DNA from: Sulfurimonas sp.
GTDB lineage: Bacteria; Campylobacterota; Campylobacteria; Campylobacterales; Sulfurimonadaceae
Assembly (NCBI GenBank): GCA_030949825.1
Contig: JAUZSC010000034.1
Location: forward strand, 51,293 to 115,292
Direction: 5' to 3'
DNA length: 64,000 nt
Shown here in pieces: positions 38,948 to 48,675 of the stretch. How positions within the stretch are numbered: the first letter of the stretch is position 1; the number at the start of each line of letters is the position of its first letter. Both the position numbers and the translations under genes were made by a program. The notes under the pieces were generated by a model, which ran no database searches, was not told where the DNA came from, and saw only the letters and a list, made by a program, of their open reading frames with translations.

Positions 38948-38988
38948 TCAAATTATCTTAAGAAAAATTAAAATATATCGGAGAACAC

Positions 38989-40089
38989 ATGGGATTATCA
39001 ATCGGTCTAGTAGGACTTCCAAATGTAGGTAAGTCAACAACTTTCAACGCACTCACAAAGGCACAAAATGCAGAAGCTGCTAACTATCCTTTTTGTACAA
39101 TAGAACCTAACAAGGCGATTGTCCCAGTACCTGATAAAAGACTTGGGGAATTAGCAAAAATTGTTAATCCTCAAAAGATTCAATACTCTACACTTGATTT
39201 TGTAGATATTGCAGGACTTGTAAAGGGTGCATCTAAGGGTGAAGGACTTGGTAATAAGTTTTTATCTACAATTAGAGAGACTGAAGTTATTTTACAGATT
39301 GTTCGATGTTTTGATGATGAGAATATCATTCATAATGAGGGAAGTATAGACCCTTTACGCGATGTAGAAATCATAGAAGGTGAGCTGATTTTAGCAGATA
39401 TCGAAGTTTTATCTAACAGAATCGATAGACTTAAAAAACAAGCCAAAGCCGATAAAAAAGCGCAAGCGTCCCTAGATATGGCAAACGATCTTATAGAGTA
39501 CCTTGCTGATGGAAACCTAGCTAGAAACTACCCACAAGCTAACAGCGATGAATATGCACAACTTAACAATGAAGTACGGTTTTTAACTGATAAAGAAATT
39601 ATGTACGGTGCAAACACAGATGAAGATGGTCTTTTAGAAGATAACGAGTATGTTATAAAACTTAAAGCACATGCAGATGCTAATAACTGTGAACTTATAA
39701 AACTTTGTGCTAAAGTCGAAGAAGAGCTTATTGGGCTTGAAGATGATGAAGCACAAGAATTTTTAACAGAACTAGGTGTAGAAGAATCAGGTTTAGAACA
39801 AATCATTCACAAAGGTTTTAAAAAACTTGGACTCATGAGTTACTTTACTGCGGGCGTTCAAGAAGTACGCGCTTGGACAATCAAGCAAAACTCAACTGCT
39901 CCTCGTGCTGCTGCTGCTATTCATAACGACTTTGAAAAAGGTTTTATCCGTGCTGAAGTTATTGCATACAATGATTATATAGAATGCGGTGGTGAAAACA
40001 AAGCTAAAGAAGCTGGTAAAATGCGACTCGAAGGTAAAGAATACATTGTCCAAGATGGCGATATTATGCACTTTAGATTTAATGTTTAA
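38989..40089 (+). CDS. ychF: Redox-regulated ATPase YchF
   Basis: Obg-family P-loop protein of 366 residues. The P-loop GLPNVGKST is at residues 9-17. The switch region IAGLVKGASKGEGLGNKFL and the C-terminal TGS domain (TGVQEVRAWTIKQNSTAPRAAA, shown in its central part) are typical. YchF binds the 70S ribosome and hydrolyses ATP; in other bacteria it damps oxidative stress resistance. Convergent with a small unknown gene. Confidence 0.96.
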   Translation: MGLSIGLVGLPNVGKSTTFNALTKAQNAEAANYPFCTIEPNKAIVPVPDKRLGELAKIVNPQKIQYSTLDFVDIAGLVKGASKGEGLGNKFLSTIRETEVILQIVRCFDDENIIHNEGSIDPLRDVEIIEGELILADIEVLSNRIDRLKKQAKADKKAQASLDMANDLIEYLADGNLARNYPQANSDEYAQLNNEVRFLTDKEIMYGANTDEDGLLEDNEYVIKLKAHADANNCELIKLCAKVEEELIGLEDDEAQEFLTELGVEESGLEQIIHKGFKKLGLMSYFTAGVQEVRAWTIKQNSTAPRAAAAIHNDFEKGFIRAEVIAYNDYIECGGENKAKEAGKMRLEGKEYIVQDGDIMHFRFNV

Positions 40090-40101
40090 TACTTCAGTTA
40101 C

Positions 40102-40386
40102 TCAAGATAACTTTTCTAAAATAAGCCCTGCCTCGTAAAAAGATTTTTCGTAGGGTTTTATTTTTTCATCGATTATAGATTCTATTTCGCTGTACTGTAT
40201 TTCTAACTTAAACGCTTCACTTTCAAAACTATTTTCTTTTAAAATACTAACAAGTTTTGACAATCTTTGCTTATCTATGTTTGTAGTCTTCATTATTTTA
40301 TCTATTTCTTCAAAGTAAGTGAGTAGCTTATAACTCTCACTTAGGGCCTTGTTTTCTTCTATTTTTTTTAAGATTATAGTATTCAT
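40102..40386 (-). CDS. Hypothetical protein, 94 aa
   Basis: No family recognised. Nearly all helical with heptad-like spacing (KKIEENKALSESYKLLTYFEE and IDKQRLSKLVSILKENSF), so a short coiled-coil is likely. No signal peptide or Cys. It is divergent from the unknown gene at 40467 with an 80-base gap that holds the TATAAT at 40432. Confidence 0.5.
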   Translation of the reverse strand: MNTIILKKIEENKALSESYKLLTYFEEIDKIMKTTNIDKQRLSKLVSILKENSFESEAFKLEIQYSEIESIIDEKIKPYEKSFYEAGLILEKLS

Positions 40387-40431
40387 ATAATATATCCGTA
40401 TTTTAATTTAGGTTTAACTAACAATAACCGA

Positions 40432-40437
40432 TATAAT
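40432..40437 (+). promoter_or_regulatory. Probable -10 box of the 40467 gene
   Basis: TATAAT, 30 bases before the ATG at 40467; AAGGAA serves as ribosome binding site. Confidence 0.45.
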
Positions 40438-40466
40438 AACATACTAACACTTATAAGGAATTATTA

Positions 40467-40826
40467 TGCGATTAAAGTATGTTGGACCCAAGCCAATCAT
40501 ATCTCACACAGGTATTGAATTTGATAACAATAAAGAAGATAAATTTGCTTACCTAAATATTGTCATTCAACTTCTCAAGGCTCTTAATCATGAGTATTTT
40601 GAAGATAAAAAAATATGTGTATAGTGCAGATACAAGCAGAATATCTGAAGATGAACTTCTACGCGATTTATGTAAGTTCTGTCCAAATATTGAAGAACTA
40701 ACTACTGCAAGTAATCACAATATAGAAGAAGAGCTAGAACATAATATTCAAAGAGCTAAAGAGAGTGATACCCTCACAGATGAAGATAAAAATGTTTTAG
40801 AAAAAAAATATAGAAATTATGCATGA
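40467..40826 (+). CDS. Hypothetical protein, about 119 aa (frameshifted)
   Basis: The gene begins MRLKYVGPKPIISHTGIEFD at 40467 with AAGGAA upstream. It loses frame at A7 (40607-40613). With six A the join reads YFEDKKYVYSADTSRISED and the frame ends at 40826. The family is not recognised. The N-terminal half has a beta-rich start and a helix, the C-terminal half is acidic (EEELEHNIQRAKESDTLTDED). The shorter frame starting at 40560 is a product of the shift. Overlaps the next gene by eight bases. Confidence 0.55.
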
Positions 40827-41067
40827 CTATATTATTCAACGCTCTATCAACAAAAGTGTCTATTATTGTGCTGTTAATAGCTTAGCTAATGAACTTGAAG
40901 ATGATAAAATATCCTATATCGTAGCACCTATGTTTCAAAAATTTGCACATGTTTTACACTCTGTACAAGGTGTTTTACTTCAAAGAAAGCTACCAATAGA
41001 CACAAAACTTGATATATACCAAGAAGATGGAAAGCTCCTTGTTAAACTACAGGTAATAAATCTTTAA
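40819..41067 (+). CDS. Hypothetical protein, 82 aa
   Basis: Family not recognised. A compact helix-plus-strand protein (VYYCAVNSLANELEDDKISYI, then KLDIYQEDGKLLVKLQVINL, shown in part), with no signal peptide. Eight-base overlap with the preceding gene suggests co-translation and possibly a functional pair. Its final four bases overlap the end of the convergent gene at 41064. Confidence 0.55.
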   Translation: MHDYIIQRSINKSVYYCAVNSLANELEDDKISYIVAPMFQKFAHVLHSVQGVLLQRKLPIDTKLDIYQEDGKLLVKLQVINL

Positions 41068-41831
41068 AGCTTATAAGAATTATTTTTCAAAGCATTAAGT
41101 ATAGCTCGCTTTACTCTTTGGAGGCTTGCGTCAAAGGTTTCAAGTTTCATCTGAGACATCTTCTTGTTTTTTTCTTCGTACTGCGGTAAAATACTCATCA
41201 GTATCTCTCGTCTTTGGGCGCTTGTACTGTTACAATCAAGTTCTATTAAAATATCGGATAACTTAATTTGAAGTGCACTTACTTCAATGTTTTTTAAATT
41301 CTTTGCAGCAATTATGCGTCGATAAAGCTGATTAAAACTATTGATTCCAAGAACACTTCTGTTTGCTATTAAATCACTATTAATAACAGCATTTACGAGT
41401 AAAACTTTATCACTCGCTTGATTCATTGAAGCTAACAAGTCTATAAATGTATCTGCAATCTCTTCATAAATATAACCTTTATAATGTTTAAAATAATCAT
41501 CTGCAAGTGTGTGTAACAACTTTACTCGATGGGCGTTTTGTAAAATTTCAAGTGCTTCTTCTTTTGAATAATCCAATAAATCCATAGCGTAGGATATCCA
41601 TTCATTCGCTATCTCTTTAAATAAAATATTAACAACAGGTTTGAGTGTAAAATCTGATAAACTTTTTATATGTAAAAAATTCAAGTGTTCTTTTAAAGTA
41701 TCTCTCACAATCGAATACGCTAAAATATGCATTATTTCAGACTTATCTTTTTCTTTAAGTACATTGAGAACTTCTTTTTCAAAATCACTTTTATTGGAAA
41801 AAATGTTCTCTACTAGTTCTTCTCTATTCAA
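41064..41831 (-). CDS. Hypothetical helical protein, 255 aa
   Basis: No family recognised. Sequence is almost entirely alpha-helical (EELVENIFSNKSDFEKEVLN, continuing through repeated amphipathic helices) with many Asn, Leu and Lys. No membrane segment, signal or Cys motif. Start 17 bases after the psd end on the same strand, so probably co-transcribed with psd and truD. Confidence 0.6.
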   Translation of the reverse strand: MNREELVENIFSNKSDFEKEVLNVLKEKDKSEIMHILAYSIVRDTLKEHLNFLHIKSLSDFTLKPVVNILFKEIANEWISYAMDLLDYSKEEALEILQNAHRVKLLHTLADDYFKHYKGYIYEEIADTFIDLLASMNQASDKVLLVNAVINSDLIANRSVLGINSFNQLYRRIIAAKNLKNIEVSALQIKLSDILIELDCNSTSAQRREILMSILPQYEEKNKKMSQMKLETFDASLQRVKRAILNALKNNSYKL

Positions 41832-41848
41832 AACTCAAGTCACCTTGT

Positions 41849-42670
41849 CTAGTTTATTTTTGCAATAGTCTGCGCATACTTAACATTATCACCAACGCTA
41901 ACATCAAGCTCTAACATATCTTTTTGGGCCAAGATAATAATAGTAGAACCCATTTCAAAGCATCCAAAGTCATCGCCTTTGTTCAAATATAAATCGTCAA
42001 ATGCATAAGACTGAGGAGATACAGCACTTGCATTTGTTTGTATTTTAGGTTCAAATGAAACTTGCATCACACCAACATTTAAGGCACTCACTAAAACCAT
42101 AAAAAACTTTTTACCCGATGGTGTTTCGCAATGAATAACAACTCTTTCATTTTCTATAAATAAATTAAGTCTTTTTTCTAAAGAAGGAATGTTTACAGGA
42201 TAAAATTTACCAGGAATATGTACAGCTTTTAATACTTTTAAATTTGTTGGAATATGATAACGATGATAATCTTTTGGAGAAAGATAAAAGTTTAAGAATG
42301 TACCGTTATGCACTGCATTTTTTTCCTCTTGAGTAAATTCACTCCCTATAAAATCATCTGCCTTATACTCCATACCTTTTATTTGTAAAGCATAATCTTC
42401 TTTCATTACGCCACACTCAGAAATATAAGCATCACACGGAGATATAAAATCATCTGCATCTAGAGAATACTTTCTATCTTCTTTTAGGTGTCGTGTAAAA
42501 AGGGCATTTAAACTTTTATATGAATGTTTATCATGAAATTCACTCATATCAAGTCCCATAAGTCCAACATAAGAGCTATTTACAATTTTTTGAAACCACT
42601 TTGGAAATTCTTTACTAGCAAACTTTCCAAAATTTTGAGAGATAAGTGATGTTATATGTCTTTTATTCAT
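41849..42670 (-). CDS. psd: Phosphatidylserine decarboxylase
   Basis: Makes phosphatidylethanolamine at the inner membrane from phosphatidylserine. The self-cleavage site that generates the pyruvoyl group is the FEMGSTIII motif (normally LGST) near residue 240, with the catalytic His in YHRYHIP and the GFNVGVMQ-like LNVGVMQVSFE segment. 273 residues, normal for bacterial Psd of this type. Downstream of truD on the minus strand. Confidence 0.93.
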   Translation of the reverse strand: MNKRHITSLISQNFGKFASKEFPKWFQKIVNSSYVGLMGLDMSEFHDKHSYKSLNALFTRHLKEDRKYSLDADDFISPCDAYISECGVMKEDYALQIKGMEYKADDFIGSEFTQEEKNAVHNGTFLNFYLSPKDYHRYHIPTNLKVLKAVHIPGKFYPVNIPSLEKRLNLFIENERVVIHCETPSGKKFFMVLVSALNVGVMQVSFEPKIQTNASAVSPQSYAFDDLYLNKGDDFGCFEMGSTIIILAQKDMLELDVSVGDNVKYAQTIAKIN

Positions 42671-42682
42671 TGATAGCCTTGA

Positions 42683-43756
42683 TTAATTTATTTTCTTTTT
42701 TGCTAACTCTTCTATGAGAACCGTAGCATACGAGCCTTTTGGAAGTGTAAAGTTTAACTCATATTGTGCTTCTATCTTGTTAAATCTACCCTCCACTTTT
42801 GTTGGATAAATCCAAGCATAGCGTCTCGCACCATCCGCATTTATTGTGTCGTCAAAATCTTTTTCTATTTCACCTGCTGCATCTGAAGAAACTTTTACTT
42901 TAGAGCCACATAAAAGACCAGTTGGAGAAATATTTCGCTCATTAAAACGCACTAAGTCTTCCTCACTTCCATCAAAATCAAAAAGTCTACCATGTGGATA
43001 ATGTTCCATAATATCACCATGTAAAAGTTTAAAAGGGTGTTTTTGAGCTTGGAGTTGCTTTATAATATCTTCTGGCATATTGAGTAAAGATGCTATCTCT
43101 TTTGCCTCAAAACTAGAAACAAGCGAGTTAATTTCAAGTCTTCTACTTAACCACATATTAAAAAGATGACTTTGATAGGAATTTATAAGTAGTTTTTTTA
43201 TCTTAGGATTACGCTCTTTTTTCTCACCCTTAGCAATTTTTTCACCATCTATATGGTTATCACCATCATTTCCAAAGCGTTGATAGCCAAAATAATTTGG
43301 CATCCCTGCATCTGAGATATTTTTAAGTGCCTCATCAAGTTTAAGTGCAGATGTAGGATTCACTTTTTTAAGTTTTATATAAAAACGGTTACCCTTTAAA
43401 TGCCCTATTCGTATTTTGTTGTTATGGTAAACTTTTGAAAGAATTTTAATTCCCTCGTGCTCAAAGTTTTCCAAAGCCTCTTCGTGCTGCTTATGAATAG
43501 AAATATATTGCTTTGTCATGGCATGTTTATCTTTCATTCCAGCATAGCCAATATCACGATTTTTTATATTTAAAAATCGTGCAAAAATCCCTACCATTTC
43601 CATCGTAGATAAGCTCTTTTTTCGAACAAACATCACCAGATGCTCACCCTCACCTGAAAAGTCATAAAGCGGAATTTCCTCAACAACAAAATCTCTTGGT
43701 GTTTGTTTAAATCTAAAGTCTATACTTGCGTGTGCGAGAGAATAAAATCTATCCAT
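42683..43756 (-). CDS. truD: tRNA pseudouridine(13) synthase TruD
   Basis: Converts U13 of tRNA-Glu to pseudouridine. The catalytic Asp is in YAGMKDKHAMTKQ near residue 80. Other conserved parts are the RIGHLKGNRFYIKLK segment and PNYFGYQRFGNDGDNH. 357 residues, close to the family. Twelve bases upstream of psd, three bases downstream of thiL on the same strand. Confidence 0.94.
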   Translation of the reverse strand: MDRFYSLAHASIDFRFKQTPRDFVVEEIPLYDFSGEGEHLVMFVRKKSLSTMEMVGIFARFLNIKNRDIGYAGMKDKHAMTKQYISIHKQHEEALENFEHEGIKILSKVYHNNKIRIGHLKGNRFYIKLKKVNPTSALKLDEALKNISDAGMPNYFGYQRFGNDGDNHIDGEKIAKGEKKERNPKIKKLLINSYQSHLFNMWLSRRLEINSLVSSFEAKEIASLLNMPEDIIKQLQAQKHPFKLLHGDIMEHYPHGRLFDFDGSEEDLVRFNERNISPTGLLCGSKVKVSSDAAGEIEKDFDDTINADGARRYAWIYPTKVEGRFNKIEAQYELNFTLPKGSYATVLIEELAKKKIN

Positions 43757-43759
43757 GTT

Positions 43760-44642
43760 TTACCTTTTAAAGTGATGTGATTTACATCGGTTAATATATT
43801 TGCGTCTTTGAGCAATTCCAAAAATATTTAGAGGAGTTCTTGATCTTTGGGCTTGTCTTACCAGCGCTTTTTTTTGTCTTGGAGAAAATGAAATCAGCAT
43901 CTCGTATTCTTCACCACTACATCCTATCTCTTTAGAAATTTTCTTTATAAATTTACAGCCTACTTTACTAGCATCTGTAAGCTTACTCAAATCACTAAAC
44001 AAACCATCTGAGATATCCATACCAGCGCTTAAGTAACGAGAAGTATTGTATATGAATGTATCTCGTAATTTAATATCTATAAATTTAGATTTTGAGTGAA
44101 TATATCCACCTCTAAGTAACTTTTTTAAATCCGTAGCAGATTTTCCAAGTGTTCCAGTGTAAGCGAAGAAGTCACCTGTTTTTGTAGAGCTTCTTAAAAG
44201 TGGTTTCTTTGTTTTTGAAATAATTGTAATTGTTATATCAAGTTTAGTATTAGAAATTGTATCTCCACCGATAATATCAATAGCAAATTCATTTGCAGCA
44301 CTTTTAAAGCCAGATGCTAATGCTTGCATTTCTTTTTTTACTCACAGAACTTGGCATAGCAACGCTTAAAAGCGCATATAATGGCTTTGCATTCATCGCA
44401 ATAGCATCTGATATGTTCACAAACATTGCTTTTCTTGCTATTTGATAATAATTCATCCATTTATTTTTAAAATGAACATCTTCAAAAAAAGCATCTTTTG
44501 AATAGACATAAGCATCGATATAAGCACCGTCATTACCAATATGACTACTCTTAAAAAGAGAAATAAAATAATTTTCTACATTTAAACTCAATTGTTTTTT
44601 CACCTCTTCTAAATTTATGGTTAAGGGTATCTTAATCACCAA
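43760..44642 (-). CDS. thiL: Thiamine-monophosphate kinase (frameshifted)
   Basis: Phosphorylates thiamine monophosphate to the active diphosphate. The N-terminal part has GNDGAYIDAYVYSKDAFFEDVHF (conserved GDDxA-like start GNDGAY and the metal-binding EDVHF) and SDAIAMNAKPLYALLSVAMP; the C-terminal part has IDIIGGDTISN and SAGMDISDGLFSDL. Frame breaks at T7 (44333-44339); one base fewer gives SSVSKKEMQALASGFKSAA. About 293 residues, slightly short. The canonical GDDAA is GNDGA here, as in some epsilon relatives. Confidence 0.87.
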
Positions 44643-44685
44643 AGATATAAAATACCTTATATTATACCATTATTAGGATTATATA

Positions 44686-45892
44686 TTGAAGCATTCTATC
44701 TATAAAATATTTAAAAATCTAAACTTACTTTTACTCATTTCACTTACGCTAGCTTTTATTGGATTTGTGTTTATCATTGAACAATATTATTCTCATGAAA
44801 AAATAGAAAATTTACAAAATCAAAAAACAACACTTACAAGAATTATAGAAGAAGAAAAAAAAATCAAATGAAATAAATATTATTAAATTTAATGCAGATA
44901 TAGCACAAATAAATCACGATATAGAAAAACTAAAAAATCAAGGCCAGTATAATTATATTTCTAAATATATTACTAAAAATCAAGAGACAAATCAAAAAGA
45001 TTTAAATGATTTAAATACCTTATTTCAAGCTTTCTATACGACTTCTAGAGAATATTTTAAAGATTATCATACAAACAAAGAACTTTCAATTATTCTCGAC
45101 TCCCTTACACATCAACATACTCAGATAATAGACTATCTTGATTTAGTAATCATAAAGAATATATCTTACGACAATGATAGGTTTAATATTTTCAGTAAGT
45201 TATTTATCCTTTTACTTTTACTGCTCTTCATAAGCACAGTTTGGCAGAAAAAAAGACTCAATGATATTTATAAAGATATTTTGTTTTTATATTCTATGGA
45301 TGCTGAGAAAAAAAATTACACTATATTTTCTCAAGAAATCGATGCCATAAGTATGCGCATGAAAAGAAAAAATCAGGTTTCTGACAATCCAACTATGATG
45401 GATCAAATAACAGAAATTTACAACAATAAAGGCATGATTCAAACATATTCACAAAGAAAAAATATTCAAGACAATAATTTCACTTGTATAGCAATTCTCG
45501 AAATTGATAATTTCTCAAAAGCTAAAAGAACATTCTCGCAGAACTTTATACAAGAAATTCTTAAAAAAGTCTCATACACTATATCTTTGTATGAACAATC
45601 AAACGATATCATTGCTAGAACGGACTACAATCAATTTACTCTTATTTTTTCACGCCCAGATAAAGATCAACTATTTAAAGATGTAGACTTAGTTCGCCAA
45701 AGTATCGCAGATATAAAAATTTCATCTCCTGATAAAAAAGCAATACAAATAACAGTAACAGGAGGGTTGATTATTAAATCAAAAAATGCTCCCCTTGAAG
45801 AATATATTCGAAAAGCAAAAGAGCTTTTACAAAGCGCTAAACATATTGGTTCAAACAAGGTTCTACAGACAAAAGACATACCAAAACAATAA
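44686..45892 (+). CDS. Membrane protein with degenerate GGDEF domain (frameshifted)
   Basis: Two membrane helices (residues about 12-35 LLLLISLTLAFIGFVFIIEQ, and FSKLFILLLLLLFISTVW near 170) flank a periplasmic helical sensor region. The C-terminal 160 residues have the GGDEF fold: IYNNKGMIQTY, AILEIDNFSKAKRTFSQNF, but the signature is RTDYNQF instead of RYGGDEF, so no cyclase activity is expected. The start is TTG at 44686 with AGGA upstream. Frame breaks at A9 (44855-44863); one A fewer gives EEKKSNEINIIKFNAD. Repaired length about 401. Confidence 0.75.
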
Positions 45893-45921
45893 TCTTCAAG
45901 TTTTACAAAGAATGTTAAGGA

Positions 45922-45927
45922 TATAAT
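45922..45927 (+). promoter_or_regulatory. Probable -10 box of sdhABE
   Basis: TATAAT, 40 bases before the sdhA ATG at 45962. Confidence 0.4.
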
Positions 45928-45961
45928 CAGCCATAATTTCTATAAAATGAAGGATGGGTTA

Positions 45962-47674
45962 ATGAGTATTCCTATTTACACATACGATGCAATAGTAGTG
46001 GGCGCAGGTCTTGCTGGATGTGCAGCTGCAAGAGAATTGCAAACTGCAGGAAAGAAGGTAGCTGTAATTACAAAATTACACCCTTTAAGAAGTCATTCCG
46101 GAGCTGCTCAAGGTGGTATAAATGCTGCTTTTAGTGCTGAGGACAGTATAGAACTGCATGAGTTTGATACAGTTAAGGGTAGTGATTACCTCGCTGATCA
46201 AGATGCTGTTGAGTTTTTATGTAAAAATGCTCCTGAGACTATCCGTTGGATAGAAAAAATGGGAGCTGCGTTTAGTAGAACTCCTGATGGAAAGATTGCT
46301 CAACGCCCTTTTGGTGGTCAGTCTTCTCCTCGTGCATGTTATGCAAAAGACAGAACAGGTCTTACATTACTTCAAACTATTTATGAACAAGCGGACCGTG
46401 CTGGTGTTAAGTTTTGGGACGAATGGTACGCGGCAGATATCATCTATAAAGATGGCAAAGTTTCTGGTGTTGTTGCGTTTAAACTTAGAGATATGCAAAT
46501 AGCAATCTTTAACGCAAAATCAGTAATGTTCGCAACGGGTGGCTATGCAAGAAGTTATAAAATCAACTCAAATGCACATGCAAACACAGGCGATGGTCTT
46601 TCTATCGTTGCGCGTCATGGTCTTCCTTTAGAAGATATGGAGTTTGTACAGTTCCATCCATCTGGACTTTCTGGAAACGGTGTTTTAATCTCTGAAGCAG
46701 CGCGTGGTGAGGGTGGACAACTTTTCAACTCTGAGGGCGAAAGATTTATGACAAAATACGCTCCTAATGCTATGGAACTTGCATCCCGTGATGTTGTTGC
46801 CCGCGCAATCCTTAACGAAATTCGTGAAGGTCGTGGTGTTGGTCCTAGAAAAGATGCAGTTTTTCTTAATGTTACGCATTTAGGAAAAGACCTTATTATG
46901 GCTAAACTTCCTGAGCTACGCGAACTTGCTATTACATTTTTAGGTCTAGACATGATTAAAGAACCTATTTTAATTTCTGCAACTGCACATTACTCTATGG
47001 GTGGAATTCCAGTAGATATTGCTGGTCGTGCTCGTAAAAATAACACTGAATTTATTGAAGGCTTTTATGCAGCTGGCGAATGTTCATGTGTTTCTGTTCA
47101 CGGTGCTAACCGTCTTGGTGCTAACTCAGTACTTGAAGCACTATTGTTTGGTAGATTTGTTGGTAAAACGATGGTTTCTGACTTAGACAAGATAGAGCTT
47201 CGTAAAGCAAGTTCAGAAGATGCAAGTCGAGCAGAAGCTGAAATAGCTTTTGTAATTGGAAACAATGGCGATGAAAAAGTTCCAGTCTTAAGAGAAGAGC
47301 TTCAACAATGTATGACAGCCAATGCTGGAGCATTTAGAAGTAAAAAAACTTTAGATCTTGCTATTAAAACGATTAAACAACTTCGTAAAAAATATAAAAA
47401 CATTAGAATCAAAGATAAATCAACAGTTTTTAACACTGAACTTCAAGAAGCTATAGAGTTTGGTCATATGCTTGATTATTCTTTATTTATAGTTGAGAGT
47501 GCTGTTGCAAGAAACGAGAGCCGTGGTGCTCACTTTAGAGAAGACTTCGATACGCGTGATGATGAGAAATTCTTAAAACACACAATGGCGTATATGGATA
47601 AAAATGGCGATATTTCGCTTGACTACATGGATGTCGTTCTTGGCAAACATGAGCTTAGAGCTAGAACATACTAG
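45962..47674 (+). CDS. sdhA: Succinate dehydrogenase/fumarate reductase flavoprotein subunit
   Basis: FAD subunit, 570 residues. FAD motif [19 protein letters not shown] near the N-terminus, the covalent-FAD histidine region [15 protein letters not shown], the catalytic HPSGL segment (FVQFHPSG), a [11 protein letters not shown]rg region and the [16 protein letters not shown] segment (GANRLGANS). The ATG at 45962 has AAGGATGGG at 45950-45958, and the in-frame ATG at 45947 is less likely. There is no twin-arginine signal, so the enzyme is cytoplasmic, unlike the periplasmic Mfr type. First of three genes, followed by SdhB and the SdhE-like subunit. Confidence 0.94.
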   Translation: MSIPIYTYDAIVVGAGLAGCAAARELQTAGKKVAVITKLHPLRSHSGAAQGGINAAFSAEDSIELHEFDTVKGSDYLADQDAVEFLCKNAPETIRWIEKMGAAFSRTPDGKIAQRPFGGQSSPRACYAKDRTGLTLLQTIYEQADRAGVKFWDEWYAADIIYKDGKVSGVVAFKLRDMQIAIFNAKSVMFATGGYARSYKINSNAHANTGDGLSIVARHGLPLEDMEFVQFHPSGLSGNGVLISEAARGEGGQLFNSEGERFMTKYAPNAMELASRDVVARAILNEIREGRGVGPRKDAVFLNVTHLGKDLIMAKLPELRELAITFLGLDMIKEPILISATAHYSMGGIPVDIAGRARKNNTEFIEGFYAAGECSCVSVHGANRLGANSVLEALLFGRFVGKTMVSDLDKIELRKASSEDASRAEAEIAFVIGNNGDEKVPVLREELQQCMTANAGAFRSKKTLDLAIKTIKQLRKKYKNIRIKDKSTVFNTELQEAIEFGHMLDYSLFIVESAVARNESRGAHFREDFDTRDDEKFLKHTMAYMDKNGDISLDYMDVVLGKHELRARTY

Positions 47675-47691
47675 GCACAAGGAGAAAACTT

Positions 47692-48666
47692 ATGAGTACA
47701 ATTACTACACAAAAAGTAACTTTTAATGTTTTTCGTTTTAATGCGGATGAGGATTATCTTCCGTATTATGAAAAATATGAGATGGATGTGACATCAGAAG
47801 AAGTAGTTTTAGATGTTTTAAACAGAATTAAATGGGATCATGATGGTAGTTTTTCTTACCGTCGTAGTTGTCGTCATGGAATTTGTGGTACATGTGCCAT
47901 GAAAGTAAATGGTCGCGCTACACTTGCCTGTAAACAAAGCATGAATGATATGATTGATCTTTATGGCAATGAAATGACACTAGAGCCATCAAGTAAAAAA
48001 CGAGCAATCAAAGACCTTATTATTGACAAGGGTGATTTTTGGGAGAAACACGCTGCTGTTCAACCGTATTTAGTTGCAGACATTGATGAAAACCCAGAAT
48101 CAGAAAACCTTGTAACGCCAGCTCAGGCAGATGCACTTGATGAAGCTGACCTTTGTATTCAATGTGGAGCATGTCACTATTCTTGTCCTGTTGTTGAAAT
48201 AAATGAAGATTTCTTTGGTCCGGCTGCTTTTGCTAAAGCTTACCGTTTTGAAGCAGATGTTCGTGACAATGCTGGAACTGAACGCATCGCAGAAATGAGC
48301 GCTCCAAGCCAAGGTGTTTGGGACTGTGTTAAATGTTTTGAGTGTCAAGAAGCATGTCCAAAAGACATTAACCCAATTGATAAAATAACAAAACTTCACC
48401 TAATGGCATTTGAAAAAGGTGTTGTAAAATCAAATGTTGCATCTCGACATGCAGTTGGATTTCATCATTCAATCGCTAAAAACGGTGTACTTGATGAGGG
48501 TGGTTTAGTTCTTTATTCTGAGGGTCCTTCAATTGTTAAACACTTACCTGTAGCAGCAAGAATGTTTATAAAAGGTAAAATCGTTCCACCATGGGGTATT
48601 ACTAAATCAGATAACCTTGATGAAATTAAAAAGCTTGTAGAATCTTCTTCTACTGCGAAGTTTTAG
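47692..48666 (+). CDS. sdhB: Succinate dehydrogenase/fumarate reductase iron-sulfur subunit
   Basis: Electron-transfer subunit, 324 residues. [2Fe-2S] ligands in CRHGICGTCAMKVNGRATLAC (abbreviated CRHGICGTC), then CIQCGACHYSCP as [4Fe-4S] and CVKCFECQEACPKD. The latter has Cys where classical SdhB has a non-ligand, so a second [4Fe-4S] in place of [3Fe-4S] is expected, as in type E enzymes. Passes electrons from FAD to the SdhE subunit. Starts 17 bases after sdhA. Confidence 0.94.
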   Translation: MSTITTQKVTFNVFRFNADEDYLPYYEKYEMDVTSEEVVLDVLNRIKWDHDGSFSYRRSCRHGICGTCAMKVNGRATLACKQSMNDMIDLYGNEMTLEPSSKKRAIKDLIIDKGDFWEKHAAVQPYLVADIDENPESENLVTPAQADALDEADLCIQCGACHYSCPVVEINEDFFGPAAFAKAYRFEADVRDNAGTERIAEMSAPSQGVWDCVKCFECQEACPKDINPIDKITKLHLMAFEKGVVKSNVASRHAVGFHHSIAKNGVLDEGGLVLYSEGPSIVKHLPVAARMFIKGKIVPPWGITKSDNLDEIKKLVESSSTAKF

Positions 48667-48675
48667 GAGTAAATT

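Noticed and set aside
46615..46953. Antisense open frame inside sdhA
   Set aside because: Shadow of a strongly conserved gene. No start signal or family resemblance. The same holds for other antisense frames, for instance at 3031, 6436, 11442, 24316 and 61352.
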